Source of the DNA: Alkalicoccobacillus murimartini | Lineage (GTDB): Bacteria > Bacillota > Bacilli > Bacillales > Bacillaceae_D | Assembly (NCBI RefSeq): GCF_030813245.1 | Contig: NZ_JAUSUA010000003.1 | Location: forward strand, 124,001-188,000 | Direction: 5' to 3' | Length of the DNA: 64,000 nt | In this document: positions 9,981 to 18,934 of the stretch, in pieces | Numbering within the stretch: position 1 is the first letter of the stretch | Layout: every line of letters begins with the position of its first letter | Made by a program: the position numbers and the translations under genes | The notes under the pieces: generated by a model | Databases searched by the model: none | Seen by the model: the letters and a program-made list of their open reading frames with translations, nothing else | What the model was told of the DNA's origin: nothing

Positions 9981-12377
9981 ATGAAAGCTGTGTCGAAAAC
10001 GGTTCTTTCGTTTCTGGTCTTTGTCTTGTTTTTTAGTCATGTGCAGGTGAGTCATGGTGAGACTGTTGATCCCTCAGAATTAGTCTGGGAGTCGATCACA
10101 TTTGGTCAATCAACTGATCTTGATTTTGCGGCGAATACGCTGCCAGAGAAGGTTGGTGTGAATTATGCAGACCCTGAGAATCCGGGAACGATCGAAGGGG
10201 ATATTTTTATGGAAAGCCGTGGCGGGAAGTTAGCGCCTGGGCATGATGGTCTTACATTTTATTATACAACCTTAGATCCAACGACAGATAATTTTGTTCT
10301 TGAAGCAGACCTTACCTTTCATCAGTTAGGACCTGAGACTGGAGCAACGCCAAGTGGGCAAGAAGGTGCGGGTATTATGGTTCGGGATGTAAATGGTAGT
10401 GAACGTCAAGATCCTATGGTTCCAGGTTTTGAAGAAGTACCTGCTGCTTCCAACTTAGCAGCGGTCGGCTTAATGCGAGGAGGTATTAGTGCACTTGCAA
10501 GAAAAGGAGTCGTTCAGCCTTGGGGGAATCCAGGTAGTACGTGGATAAATAACGTCATTCCAGGTGTTCCGAATTTGCCGATGGATACTCCGATACGTTT
10601 GAAGCTTGAACGTACAGATACTGATTTTGTTATGACTGCAACGTTTACGCATGTGGAGGGTTCACCTACGTTTGAAAGACGAATAGATGGAGCCGATTTG
10701 GTTCAAGAGATGGACCCGGAGGCTATGCAAGTAGGGTTTTACGCTTCTAGAAACGTGGAGATGACTGTTAGTAACGCAAGCATCTCATTAAGTGAAGCCA
10801 ATACCGTGCCATCTCCCGAAGAACCAGTAGAAGAGCCAGATGTTGCATTTCATGTTGTTTCAGCAGCTGAGACGGGATCAGATTCATATGAGTTAAGAGC
10901 ATTGGCGAATTATGATGGGAACGTTTCAGTATGGAAAGATGGAGAAGAAGTAGTGACCGAGGAAGAGGTCACAGCAAACGGCGTATTCTCCTATGAGTCA
11001 AAACTCAATCAGGATAAGACTTCATTTGAATTAGAATATACACCAAATGGAGCTCCATCAGATCAATTAATAAAACAGAATCTAACAGTAACTAAGAAGA
11101 TATTTAAAGGTGGAGAAGGTCTATTTGTTTCACCAAAGGGGACAAAGGATGCAAGTGGAAAAAAGAATGATCCACTAGATTTGGAGACAGCTATAAAATA
11201 TGTGAACCCTGGTGAGTCGATCTTCTTACGAGAGGGAACATACACTAAAGCTATTAATATCAGCAAACCTTATAGCGGGAAAGAAGGAAAGCTGAAATCT
11301 CTCGTTCCTTACAAGGGAGAAAATGTGGTGTTTGATGGAAATAATCAGGCTGGAAACTTAATTAGTTTAAATGCAGATTATTGGCATATCGGCGGATTTG
11401 AACTGACAAAATCAACGGGTAACGGAATGAGAGTGAATGGTAGCCATAACCTGATTGAGTTGATGACCTTTAGCTACAATCAGAGTACAGGCTTTCAAAT
11501 TACGGGGAGTGGCACGGACCCAGAACAATGGCCGAGGCATAACTATATTTTAAATAGCGTGGCTCATGATAATCGTGATCCTTCAGACATTAATGCAGAT
11601 GGCTTTGCAGCTAAGCTTGGAGTCGGGGAAGGAAACGTCTTTCAAGGGAATATCGCGCACAATAACATTGATGACGGTTGGGATCTATACAACCGTACCA
11701 ATGAAGGGGCCAATATGCCGATCACAATGGACGGGAATATTTCTTATTCAAACGGAAAACTGAGTGATGGCTACAATGAAGAAGGAACGTCTGGCAGTGG
11801 GTTTAAGGTTGGTGGTGAAGGACTTCCAGTTGCTCACATCCTAAAAAACAATCTAGCCTTTGATAATAATATGGATGGATTCACTGACAATTTTAATCCA
11901 GGGAAAATCATGATGAAGAACAATACATCCTTTGATAACAAGCGGTATAACTATATTTTTAGGATCAATCCATACTTTGAGCCTGAGGATCAGGGTGTAT
12001 TTACAAATAATTTATCCTTCCATACCGATCCAGAGAATGCCCCTGCTGATTTTGTTTCTGGTGCAGTGGACAAAACCAATTTCTTTTTTGACGGTATGCA
12101 AACCGTTAATAGTGAAGGAGTTGTCATTGATGAGTCGGATTTCATAAGCCTAGCGGTACCAGAAGCTTATGAAAGAGATAAGAATGGTAACTTGATTTGG
12201 ACAGACTTTCTACGGTTGTCTGAGAATAGTTCATTAATTAATGCAGGTGAAGGGGGAAGCTATGTTGGAGCATTACCACCAACAAAAATAGCCAAAAACC
12301 CTACACCACCTAAGCGTCCAGTCACTCCGCCTGGACCACCAGTTACACCACCGGGGCATAAGGATAAAGGAAAATAA
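9981..12377 (+). CDS. Exported pectate lyase, PL9-type parallel beta-helix
   Basis: A secreted protein of 798 aa. ATG 9981 is preferred because GTAGGAG precedes it and the product then begins with a normal signal peptide (MKAVSKT, hydrophobic core, cut near VSHG-ET). Residues about 30-290 form a laminin-G/DUF1349-like beta-sandwich, then a short linker domain, then a right-handed beta-helix from about 380. The segment NADGFAAKLGVGEGNVF followed by DDGWDLYNRT is typical of PL9 lyases such as Erwinia PelL. The C-terminus is Pro-rich and basic, with no LPXTG. It would cut polygalacturonate outside the cell and feed the transporters upstream. Confidence 0.85.
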   Translation: MKAVSKTVLSFLVFVLFFSHVQVSHGETVDPSELVWESITFGQSTDLDFAANTLPEKVGVNYADPENPGTIEGDIFMESRGGKLAPGHDGLTFYYTTLDPTTDNFVLEADLTFHQLGPETGATPSGQEGAGIMVRDVNGSERQDPMVPGFEEVPAASNLAAVGLMRGGISALARKGVVQPWGNPGSTWINNVIPGVPNLPMDTPIRLKLERTDTDFVMTATFTHVEGSPTFERRIDGADLVQEMDPEAMQVGFYASRNVEMTVSNASISLSEANTVPSPEEPVEEPDVAFHVVSAAETGSDSYELRALANYDGNVSVWKDGEEVVTEEEVTANGVFSYESKLNQDKTSFELEYTPNGAPSDQLIKQNLTVTKKIFKGGEGLFVSPKGTKDASGKKNDPLDLETAIKYVNPGESIFLREGTYTKAINISKPYSGKEGKLKSLVPYKGENVVFDGNNQAGNLISLNADYWHIGGFELTKSTGNGMRVNGSHNLIELMTFSYNQSTGFQITGSGTDPEQWPRHNYILNSVAHDNRDPSDINADGFAAKLGVGEGNVFQGNIAHNNIDDGWDLYNRTNEGANMPITMDGNISYSNGKLSDGYNEEGTSGSGFKVGGEGLPVAHILKNNLAFDNNMDGFTDNFNPGKIMMKNNTSFDNKRYNYIFRINPYFEPEDQGVFTNNLSFHTDPENAPADFVSGAVDKTNFFFDGMQTVNSEGVVIDESDFISLAVPEAYERDKNGNLIWTDFLRLSENSSLINAGEGGSYVGALPPTKIAKNPTPPKRPVTPPGPPVTPPGHKDKGK

Positions 12378-12381
12378 GAGA

Positions 12382-12419
12382 GAGCAGTGACCCTTGTTCG
12401 TGGGGCACTGCTTTTTTAT
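12382..12419 (+). terminator. Terminator after the pectate lyase
   Basis: The stem AGCAGTG.CCC / GGG.CACTGCT is followed by TTTTTTATT. The convergent AraC gene ends just to the right. Confidence 0.8.
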
Positions 12420-12420
12420 T

Positions 12421-13347
12421 TTATAGATTTATTTGATTAATGTTGCGTATTCTTTGCATATCTCTAATTGGAGGTAGACCGAATAGTCGTGCGTACTCAC
12501 GACTGAATTGAGAAGGACTTTCGTATCCTACTTGGAAGCTTGCGTTAGCGGCATCGATTGTTTGAGAAAGCATAAGTCGTCGTGCCTCTTGTAACCTTAG
12601 TTGCTTCTGATATTGAAGGGGAGTTGATCCAGTGACTTGCTTAAAATGATGGTGAAGAGAGGACTCACTCATGTTAGCAATTGAAGCTAATCTTTTTATA
12701 CCTATGGGGCGTGTAAAGTCCTGCTTAATTTGTTTAATAACATTCACTACACGCTCAGCATGACTGCCAATCATAGCGACCTGTTTCACAGAACGACCCT
12801 GATCGCCTTGAAGAATACGGTATAAAATTTCTCGAATCACAGAAGGAGCGAGAACAGAAATATCTTCTGGAGTATCTAATAAATGAACAAGTCTTAAAAC
12901 AGCATCTAACAAAGAAGAATGTATATTGCTGACAAATAACCCTCTATGTGAATCTGTTTCCTTGATTTTAAGCTGTTCTGATTCCTTGAGTATGTCGAAG
13001 ATCTGTTTTGATTCAAAATCTAATCTGAGACACAAGTAGGGAAGCTCATCTGATGCCTCAATGATTTCACCTGATAAGGGTAAGTCTACTGATACAACGA
13101 GATACTTTGAAGGATCATATTGATAGATTTCCTCCGCCATAATCACGACTTTTGTCCCTTGGGCGACAATGCATAACGCGGGTTTATGAATTTGATATAA
13201 GGGTTCCAGCTTATGAGAAACACGAATGAAGTGTAGGCAAGGTATATCAGTGCTGAAAATACCGTCTTTATCACAGAATTGCTGAATGAATTGAGCTAAT
13301 TCTTTTTGCTTTTCCATGAATGAGTTGCGTACATTTTCTCCTTTCAC
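12421..13347 (-). CDS. AraC-family transcription regulator
   Basis: A 308-aa regulator with an N-terminal AraC_N (cupin-like) domain (PCLHFIRVS, ALCIVAQGTK) and two C-terminal helix-turn-helix motifs (IKRLASIANMSESSLHHHFK and VGYESPSQFSREY). I use the GTG at 13347, which has AAAGGAG seven bases upstream; longer in-frame starts lack a site. It is divergent from the Atu4866 and SDR genes with about 120 bp between, so it probably controls them. This arrangement of AraC regulator next to an SDR is common for stress-inducible oxidoreductases. Confidence 0.88.
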   Translation of the reverse strand: MKGENVRNSFMEKQKELAQFIQQFCDKDGIFSTDIPCLHFIRVSHKLEPLYQIHKPALCIVAQGTKVVIMAEEIYQYDPSKYLVVSVDLPLSGEIIEASDELPYLCLRLDFESKQIFDILKESEQLKIKETDSHRGLFVSNIHSSLLDAVLRLVHLLDTPEDISVLAPSVIREILYRILQGDQGRSVKQVAMIGSHAERVVNVIKQIKQDFTRPIGIKRLASIANMSESSLHHHFKQVTGSTPLQYQKQLRLQEARRLMLSQTIDAANASFQVGYESPSQFSREYARLFGLPPIRDMQRIRNINQINL

Positions 13348-13469
13348 GATCTCATCTCCTTTTTGGTACATTTTATGGTTTTTCAGAGGATTAGGCAATG
13401 ATTGTCTGTTATTCGGCTACCTTATAAACATTTTATTCTGCCATAGTAAATGACAAAGGGGGTGAATAC

Positions 13470-13730
13470 ATGCCGAATCAGTTTAGTGATGAAGGGCACT
13501 CGTATATTGGTATGTGGGTTACACGTGATGGATATATTCGACATGAACTTCTACCTAATGGACGTTATGATGAGGCACGCGGAAATAAGCTTAGTGCTTA
13601 TCAAGGTACGTATACGATCACAGAGAACCATATTGATTATGTAGACGATACAGGTTTTACAGCGGATGGGGATTTTCGAAATGATGTCCTCTATCACGCA
13701 GGAATGATTCTTTATCGTGAAATTAAATAA
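13470..13730 (+). CDS. Atu4866-family small protein
   Basis: An 86-aa soluble protein with the family core (GMWVT.DGYIRHELLPNGRYDEARG, YQGTYTI, DDTGFTADGDF). A GGGGGTG site precedes the ATG. The family is a small lipocalin-like fold of unknown function that is often beside SDR oxidoreductases, as here. It lies divergent from the AraC regulator and 21 bp before the SDR, with which it probably forms an operon. Confidence 0.85.
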   Translation: MPNQFSDEGHSYIGMWVTRDGYIRHELLPNGRYDEARGNKLSAYQGTYTITENHIDYVDDTGFTADGDFRNDVLYHAGMILYREIK

Positions 13731-13751
13731 GAAAAATATGAGGAGGTTATT

Positions 13752-14489
13752 ATGTCTATTCTTGAGGGGAAAGTTATTGCAATTACTGGAGCAAGCAGTG
13801 GAATTGGAGAAGCAACGGCACGGCTACTTGCCAATAATGGAGCGCAAGTTGTTTTAGGGGCAAGAAGAACCGAAAACTTAAAGTCCATTACATCATCGAT
13901 CCGTTCAAAAGGGGGAAATGCAGAATATCAAGTGCTTGATGTTACTAAAGCAGATCAAATGAATGATTTCATAAACTATACAAAAGAAACATTTGGAAAA
14001 GTAGATGTGATTATAAATAACGCAGGAGTGATGCCACTATCAAAACTGGAAGCGCTCAAAGTGGATGAATGGAATCTTATGATAGACGTCAATATTCGTG
14101 GTGTTCTTCACGGTATTGCAGCAGGACTTCCAATTATGAAGGAACAAGGATTTGGTCAGTTTATAAATATTTCTTCGATTGGTGGCCATGCGGTTTCCCC
14201 CACGGCAGCAGTCTATTGTGCTACAAAATTTGCTGTACGTGCTATATCTGAAGGACTTCGTATGGAGGTTGAAGAAGGCATCCGTGTAACGAATATCTCA
14301 CCTGGTGTAACAGAATCAGAGTTAGCAGAAACGATATCAGACGAGAAGGCTCGTCAAGTGATGAAGGAATATCGTAAAAATGCAATTCCTTCAGAGGCCA
14401 TTGCCCGTGCGATCCAGTTTGCAATTGAACAACCGGCAGATGTGGATGTCAATGAAATGATTGTAAGACCAACTGCTAGTATTAGTTAA
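13752..14489 (+). CDS. Short-chain dehydrogenase/reductase
   Basis: A 245-aa classical SDR. It has the cofactor motif TGASSGIGEA, NNAGVMP, the catalytic Ser (NISSIGG) and YCATKF. The GAGGAGG site precedes the ATG. It follows the Atu4866 gene closely and is probably induced through the divergent AraC protein. The product resembles NADP-dependent oxidoreductases of the YdfG/serine dehydrogenase group, but the substrate cannot be read from sequence. Confidence 0.87.
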   Translation: MSILEGKVIAITGASSGIGEATARLLANNGAQVVLGARRTENLKSITSSIRSKGGNAEYQVLDVTKADQMNDFINYTKETFGKVDVIINNAGVMPLSKLEALKVDEWNLMIDVNIRGVLHGIAAGLPIMKEQGFGQFINISSIGGHAVSPTAAVYCATKFAVRAISEGLRMEVEEGIRVTNISPGVTESELAETISDEKARQVMKEYRKNAIPSEAIARAIQFAIEQPADVDVNEMIVRPTASIS

Positions 14490-14589
14490 GTAGGTCAATG
14501 AGTACACCTGTTGTCTTATAGCTTCCCCAGAAAACGCTGACAGCTACAGTATTTAAAATCAAGGTAGCAAAATAATTAGATTGAAAACG

Positions 14590-14623
14590 AGCCTATTAAA
14601 AGATTTTGTTAATAGGCTTTTTA
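14590..14623 (+). terminator. Terminator after the SDR gene
   Basis: The stem AGCCTATTAA / TTAATAGGCT is followed by TTTTTATT. It explains an apparent 72-codon frame here, which I reject as a gene. Confidence 0.8.
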
Positions 14624-14729
14624 TTATGAGCAAGAGTACTCACACAACCTTATTAAGCTTTTTGAACTCTAGTAATGGTTTCTTTACCCTTGACGTATGG
14701 TCAAAAGATGATAACATTAAGGTGGTAAT

Positions 14730-14748
14730 TGATAATGAGTATCATTAT
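14730..14748. promoter_or_regulatory. Fur box upstream of the yclNOPQ-type operon
   Basis: TGATAATGAGTATCATTAT fits the Fur 7-1-7 palindrome with few mismatches. It lies about 70 bp before the first permease gene and implies repression under iron sufficiency. Confidence 0.8.
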
Positions 14749-14777
14749 TATACATATGTGAGAAGGAGGCAAGCAGC

Positions 14778-14795
14778 ATGTTTCTTTCATGTTAA
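14778..14795 (+). CDS. Five-codon upstream ORF (MFLSC) before yclN
   Basis: A strong GAAGGAGG site at 14762-14769 sits eight bases before an ATG that is followed by only four more codons and TAA. The permease start at 14802 lies six bases after this stop, in the same frame, and has no ribosome site of its own. The mini-ORF is therefore likely translated, with the permease reached by re-initiation. Alignment with known YclN begins at 14802, so the short peptide is not part of the transporter. Whether it has regulatory meaning is open. Confidence 0.45.
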   Translation: MFLSC

Positions 14796-14801
14796 CTGAA
14801 T

Positions 14802-15755
14802 ATGCGAATCAAATACTTACTGCCATTACTTATTTTATTATCTCTTTCTTCGTTATTTATCGGCGTACAAGACATATCACCGCTTGACCTATTCCGGTTT
14901 ACAGACGATCAAGTCCAGACCATTCTCATTAGTCGTGTTCCAAGATTGCTTAGCATTCTCATTGTCGGCATGAGTTTGAGTGTTTGTGGATTGATTATGC
15001 AGCAACTAACTCAAAATAAATTTGTGTCACCCACAACTGCGGGTACAATGGATTGGGCTCGCCTTGGTATTTTGGTTGCTATTCTTGTATTCTCACAAGC
15101 AAGTACCATTGAACGGATGTTTGTCGCTTTTTTATTCGCTTTAGGCGGTACCTTTTTATTTATGAAAATCTTAGAACGTATTCGATTTAAGAACGTCATT
15201 TTTGTTCCTTTAGTCGGACTGATGCTTGGAAGTGTAGTTAATTCGGTTACGACATTTTTGGCGTACCGATACGATTTGATTCAAAGCCTGTCTTCATGGA
15301 TGCAGGGGAGTTTTTCACTTGTTATCCGTGGTCGTTATGAAATCTTATACATAGGCATTCCTCTTGTTGTGATTGCATTCTTGTTTGCGAACAGGTTTAC
15401 AGTTGCTGGATTAGGGAGGGACTTCTCAACAAACCTCGGGATGAATTACCAGAGGATTATGAATGTTGGATTATTAATTGTTGCCATGATTACCGCAACC
15501 ATTGTTGTAACGATTGGCTCCATTCCATTTTTAGGCTTAATTATTCCAAATATCGTTTCGATTATGAGGGGCGATAATTTAAAAAATAGTTTGCCTCAAA
15601 CTGCTTTATTTGGTGCGATATTTTTGCTGATCTGCGATATTTTAGGGCGTGTCCTTATTTATCCATACGAAATTCCAATCGGCTTAATGGTTGGCGTTAT
15701 CGGGAGCGCAATCTTCCTTTACTTGCTCTTAAGGAGACCTAAACATGCAGCCTAA
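14802..15755 (+). CDS. yclN: Petrobactin-type siderophore ABC permease
   Basis: A FecCD/BtuC-type permease of 317 aa with about nine hydrophobic segments. It carries RVPRLLSILIVG and SPTTAGTMDWARLG, which match YclN of Bacillus closely. First gene of an operon in the same order as yclNOPQ (permease, permease, ATPase, binding protein), which imports petrobactin and similar catecholate-carboxylate siderophores. It overlaps the next gene by 11 bp. Translation appears to depend on the short upstream ORF. A Fur box lies upstream. Confidence 0.9.
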   Translation: MRIKYLLPLLILLSLSSLFIGVQDISPLDLFRFTDDQVQTILISRVPRLLSILIVGMSLSVCGLIMQQLTQNKFVSPTTAGTMDWARLGILVAILVFSQASTIERMFVAFLFALGGTFLFMKILERIRFKNVIFVPLVGLMLGSVVNSVTTFLAYRYDLIQSLSSWMQGSFSLVIRGRYEILYIGIPLVVIAFLFANRFTVAGLGRDFSTNLGMNYQRIMNVGLLIVAMITATIVVTIGSIPFLGLIIPNIVSIMRGDNLKNSLPQTALFGAIFLLICDILGRVLIYPYEIPIGLMVGVIGSAIFLYLLLRRPKHAA

Positions 15756-16695
15756 ATGGATTTATATTATATTCGGAGCCGTGTCACTCGGACTAATTCT
15801 AACATTTTTGTTTGTTGGTTTAACACCAACAGGGTGGGATTACGCCTTGCCTAGAAGGGGAAAAAGTGTAGCTGCCATTATTATTGTTGGAGGAGTCATC
15901 GCTTTTTCTACATTGATATTTCAAACAATCACAAACAATCGAATTTTAACGCCAAGTATAATTGGCCTTGATTCTTTATACATGCTTATCCAAACCACGC
16001 TAGTGTTTGTTTTTGGAACGGTAGGGTTGGCCACTATTAGTCGCTATGTGAATTTTGGAATCTCGATTGTTGGTATGGTACTGTTTGCCCTTTTACTGTA
16101 TGCCTTGCTCTTTAGAAGAGAGCAGCAGAATTTATACTTCTTATTGCTTGTAGGGATAGTATTTGGGACTTTATTTTCAAGCATGTCGACATTTATGCAA
16201 GTCTTGATTGATCCAAACGAATTTTTAACAATCCAAAATCGAATGTTTGCTAGTTTTAGCAATATTAATGTCGAGCTTCTCTGGATTTCTATTGCATTAA
16301 TCGCGCTAACTATTTTGTACATATGGCCCTATTTAAAATACCTTGATGCTATTTCTTTAGGACGCGACCAAGCAGTGAACCTGGGTGTACCTTACGATAA
16401 GGCCATTCGGAAATTTCTAATTGTCATTGCCATGTTTGTTTCCATTTCCACAGCACTTGTCGGTCCCATATTATTTCTTGGTTTGCTTGTTGTTAACGTC
16501 GCGAGAGAGCTATTAACAACGTATAAACATACCCACTTGGCTATCACGAGCTTACTTGTAAGCATTATTGCCTTAGTCGGGGGAACATTGCTTGTAGAAA
16601 GAGTCTTTGCTTATTCAGCGCCACTTAGCGTCATGATTAACTTTGTTGGCGGCGTTTACTTTATTTACTTACTTTTAAGGGGGACAAAAACATAA
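15745..16695 (+). CDS. yclO: Petrobactin-type siderophore ABC permease
   Basis: Second FecCD-type permease, 316 aa. Recognisable segments include GLDSLYMLIQT and LGRDQAVNLGVPYDKAIRK, as in YclO/FatC. The start overlaps the end of the previous gene by 11 bp and the stop overlaps the ATPase start by one base (TAATG), so the operon is tightly coupled. It pairs with YclN in the membrane channel. Confidence 0.9.
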   Translation: MQPKWIYIIFGAVSLGLILTFLFVGLTPTGWDYALPRRGKSVAAIIIVGGVIAFSTLIFQTITNNRILTPSIIGLDSLYMLIQTTLVFVFGTVGLATISRYVNFGISIVGMVLFALLLYALLFRREQQNLYFLLLVGIVFGTLFSSMSTFMQVLIDPNEFLTIQNRMFASFSNINVELLWISIALIALTILYIWPYLKYLDAISLGRDQAVNLGVPYDKAIRKFLIVIAMFVSISTALVGPILFLGLLVVNVARELLTTYKHTHLAITSLLVSIIALVGGTLLVERVFAYSAPLSVMINFVGGVYFIYLLLRGTKT

Positions 16696-17510
16696 TGACC
16701 ACTCCAGTGATTGAGCGCGACGTACAGCCATTACGAAAGACGAAACCCATAGCAATAGAAGTAAAAGGAATAAGTAAATCCTACGATGGAAAAAAAGTTC
16801 TGGATGACGTTAGTGTCGGCGTGGAAAAAGGGACCATTACATCATTTATTGGTCCTAATGGGGCTGGGAAAAGTACGCTGATCTCGCTCATGAGCCGATT
16901 GACGAAAAAGGATACAGGTCAAGTACTTGTAGATGGAAAAGAAATTGATTCATTTCAAAGTAGGGAATTGGCAAAAAAAGTGTCCATTCTAAAACAGGCA
17001 AACAACATTAATATTCGATTAACGATTCGTGAGCTTGTCAGTTTTGGACGCTTCCCGTATTCGCAAAATCGACTGTCAAAAGAAGATTGGCTTCACGTAG
17101 ATGATGCAATTGATTATATGTCTTTGCGAGAGATGCAAGACAAATACTTAGATCAGCTCAGTGGTGGGCAGCGTCAACGTGCGTATATTGCGATGGTGCT
17201 TGCTCAAGACACGGACTATATCATTCTCGATGAGCCTTTAAACAATCTAGATATGAAACACTCTGTCTCGATTATGAAGACATTGCGCAATCTTGTTGAT
17301 AAACGTGGAAAAACAATTTTACTTGTTGTACATGACATTAATTTTGCATCTTGTTATTCAGATAATATTGTGGCGATGAAAGACGGTCGAATTGTTGAAG
17401 AGGGTGCCTGTCATGACATTATTAACCCTCAATCCTTGCGTACTATTTATGACATGGATATTGCTATTGAAGAAGTGAACAGTAATCGAATTTGCGTGTA
17501 CTTTACTTAA
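16695..17510 (+). CDS. yclP: Siderophore ABC transporter ATPase
   Basis: A 271-aa ATPase with Walker A GPNGAGKST, signature LSGGQRQR, Walker B YIILDEP and the switch His (VVHD). It has an N-terminal extension of about 20 residues before the domain, longer than usual for YclP. It energises the YclN/YclO channel and lies between them and the binding protein. Confidence 0.92.
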   Translation: MTTPVIERDVQPLRKTKPIAIEVKGISKSYDGKKVLDDVSVGVEKGTITSFIGPNGAGKSTLISLMSRLTKKDTGQVLVDGKEIDSFQSRELAKKVSILKQANNINIRLTIRELVSFGRFPYSQNRLSKEDWLHVDDAIDYMSLREMQDKYLDQLSGGQRQRAYIAMVLAQDTDYIILDEPLNNLDMKHSVSIMKTLRNLVDKRGKTILLVVHDINFASCYSDNIVAMKDGRIVEEGACHDIINPQSLRTIYDMDIAIEEVNSNRICVYFT

Positions 17511-17615
17511 ATTCAATGAAAAGCAGGTAAGGGAGGTGAGGCAAGTAAGAACACGCTTGCTACATATACAAAGAATATTCCCAATAGAGAGAAAATCACA
17601 GGAGGCTATTTTATT

Positions 17616-18581
17616 ATGAAAAAACAATTACTATGGGCATTAACAGCATTTACAGCAGTAGGTCTTGCAGCATGCGGCGGAGATTCAGATTCAGAAGATA
17701 ACGACACAGGATCTGCGGACGCAGGAGGAGATACACCTGAGACAATTGAAGTTGAGTCGCTAGGCGGGGAAATGGTAGAGGTTCCGGTTAATCCTGAAAC
17801 AGTGGTTTCTTTTGATAACGGAGTGACTGACTCCATTCGTGCCATTGGTGGAACGATTACGGGTGTACCTAAAGCGAATAATGTTCCTAGTTATTTGTCT
17901 GAATTTGAAGGCGATGAGTACGAAGATGTAGGTTCATTGTTTGAGCCAAACTTTGAGTTAATTAATGAAATGCAACCAGACGTCATCTTTATTTCTGGAC
18001 GAGCTTCTGATAATTTTGATGAACTAAATGAAATTGCTCCAACGGTTTACTTAGCTGTTGACCAAGAAAACTTCATGGAAAGTTTTGAAAGCAATATGCA
18101 CGTATTAGGTGATATTTTTGATGCACAAGACCAGGTTGATGAACAGTTGGCTGGTATCCAAGAGACAATTAGTGAAGTAAATGATAAAGCATCAAACTCT
18201 GATCAGAATGCACTGATCTTATCGGTTGATGAAGGTTCTGTAAGTGCGTTTGGTGAAGGTTCACGTTTTGGTATTATTCATGGTGAGCTAGGTATTGAAG
18301 CAGCGGATGAAATTTCAGCAGAAAACCATGGTGAGACAGTCAACTTTGAATACATTGATAGCGTGAACCCTGACAATATCTTTGTCGTTGATAGAGGTGC
18401 TTCAATTGGGAACGAAGCGAGTGCTTCAGAGACATTAGACAATGACATTGTTAACCGTACAAATGCTGCTCAAAACGACCAGATCCACGAATTGAATGCT
18501 GAGGTATGGTACCTAAGCGGAAGTGGACTAGAGTCTGTTAAAATTATTGTTGATGAAATTAATGAGTATTTCGAAGGGTAA
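17616..18581 (+). CDS. yclQ: Siderophore-binding lipoprotein, YclQ-like
   Basis: A 321-aa binding protein with lipobox LAACGG. After an acidic Ser/Asp linker, the class-III binding fold starts near ETIEVES; PETVVSFDNGVTDSIRAIG is in the position of the YclQ/FatB signature. An AGGAGG site precedes the ATG. A gap of 105 bp separates it from the ATPase; with no terminator visible it is still likely in the operon, perhaps made in excess from its own signal. A strong hairpin terminator follows. Confidence 0.9.
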   Translation: MKKQLLWALTAFTAVGLAACGGDSDSEDNDTGSADAGGDTPETIEVESLGGEMVEVPVNPETVVSFDNGVTDSIRAIGGTITGVPKANNVPSYLSEFEGDEYEDVGSLFEPNFELINEMQPDVIFISGRASDNFDELNEIAPTVYLAVDQENFMESFESNMHVLGDIFDAQDQVDEQLAGIQETISEVNDKASNSDQNALILSVDEGSVSAFGEGSRFGIIHGELGIEAADEISAENHGETVNFEYIDSVNPDNIFVVDRGASIGNEASASETLDNDIVNRTNAAQNDQIHELNAEVWYLSGSGLESVKIIVDEINEYFEG

Positions 18582-18616
18582 TTAAAGGAGCTAGGACAGA
18601 ACTGTTTTAGCTATCT

Positions 18617-18667
18617 AAAAACCCGGATCATTATGCTGTTTTACTCGCATAATGATCCGGGTTTTTG
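18617..18667 (+). terminator. Terminator of the yclNOPQ-type operon
   Basis: A perfect 19-bp stem begins AAAAACCCGGATCATTATG and ends in a T-run within the right arm. It can act in both directions. Confidence 0.9.
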
Positions 18668-18691
18668 TCAATTAGAAATAAGAGAGTAAGG

Positions 18692-18812
18692 CTACCGCTC
18701 CGGACATACACTCCGCTTTCCGTGGGCGGCTGGTGAGCCTCCTTGTGCTGACGCACTGCGAAGTCTCACCTAGGCCTCTGCTCCCACCGGAGTCTCCGTG
18801 TATGTCCTACGC
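18692..18812. repeat. Long imperfect palindromic element (interspersed Bacillaceae type)
   Basis: About 120 bp of GC-rich sequence bounded by a perfect inverted 10-mer (GGACATACAC at 18702, complement at 18798). Inner parts (CTTTCCGTGGGCGG, GGTGAGCCTCC, GTCTCACCTAGGC, CTCCCACCGGAG) fold into a long imperfect hairpin. Base composition differs sharply from its surroundings. I recall very similar elements scattered between genes in many Bacillaceae genomes; I cannot name a formal family. It lies between the yclQ terminator and the 3' end of the minus-strand lipoprotein gene. Confidence 0.75.
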
Positions 18813-18934
18813 TAGTTTTAGCTTATTTGAATGAGATTGAGTTACTGACAACTGAGCAAATCAGCTTTAACTGTGCAATCGATTCAAATTGTTCCTCTTT
18901 TTATATCATCTGTATGGTTATGTCCCAGTTCAAT

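Noticed and set aside
14581-14799. A 72-codon plus-strand frame before yclN
   Set aside because: It starts inside the terminator at 14590 and covers the Fur box; the ribosome site at 14762 belongs to another frame.
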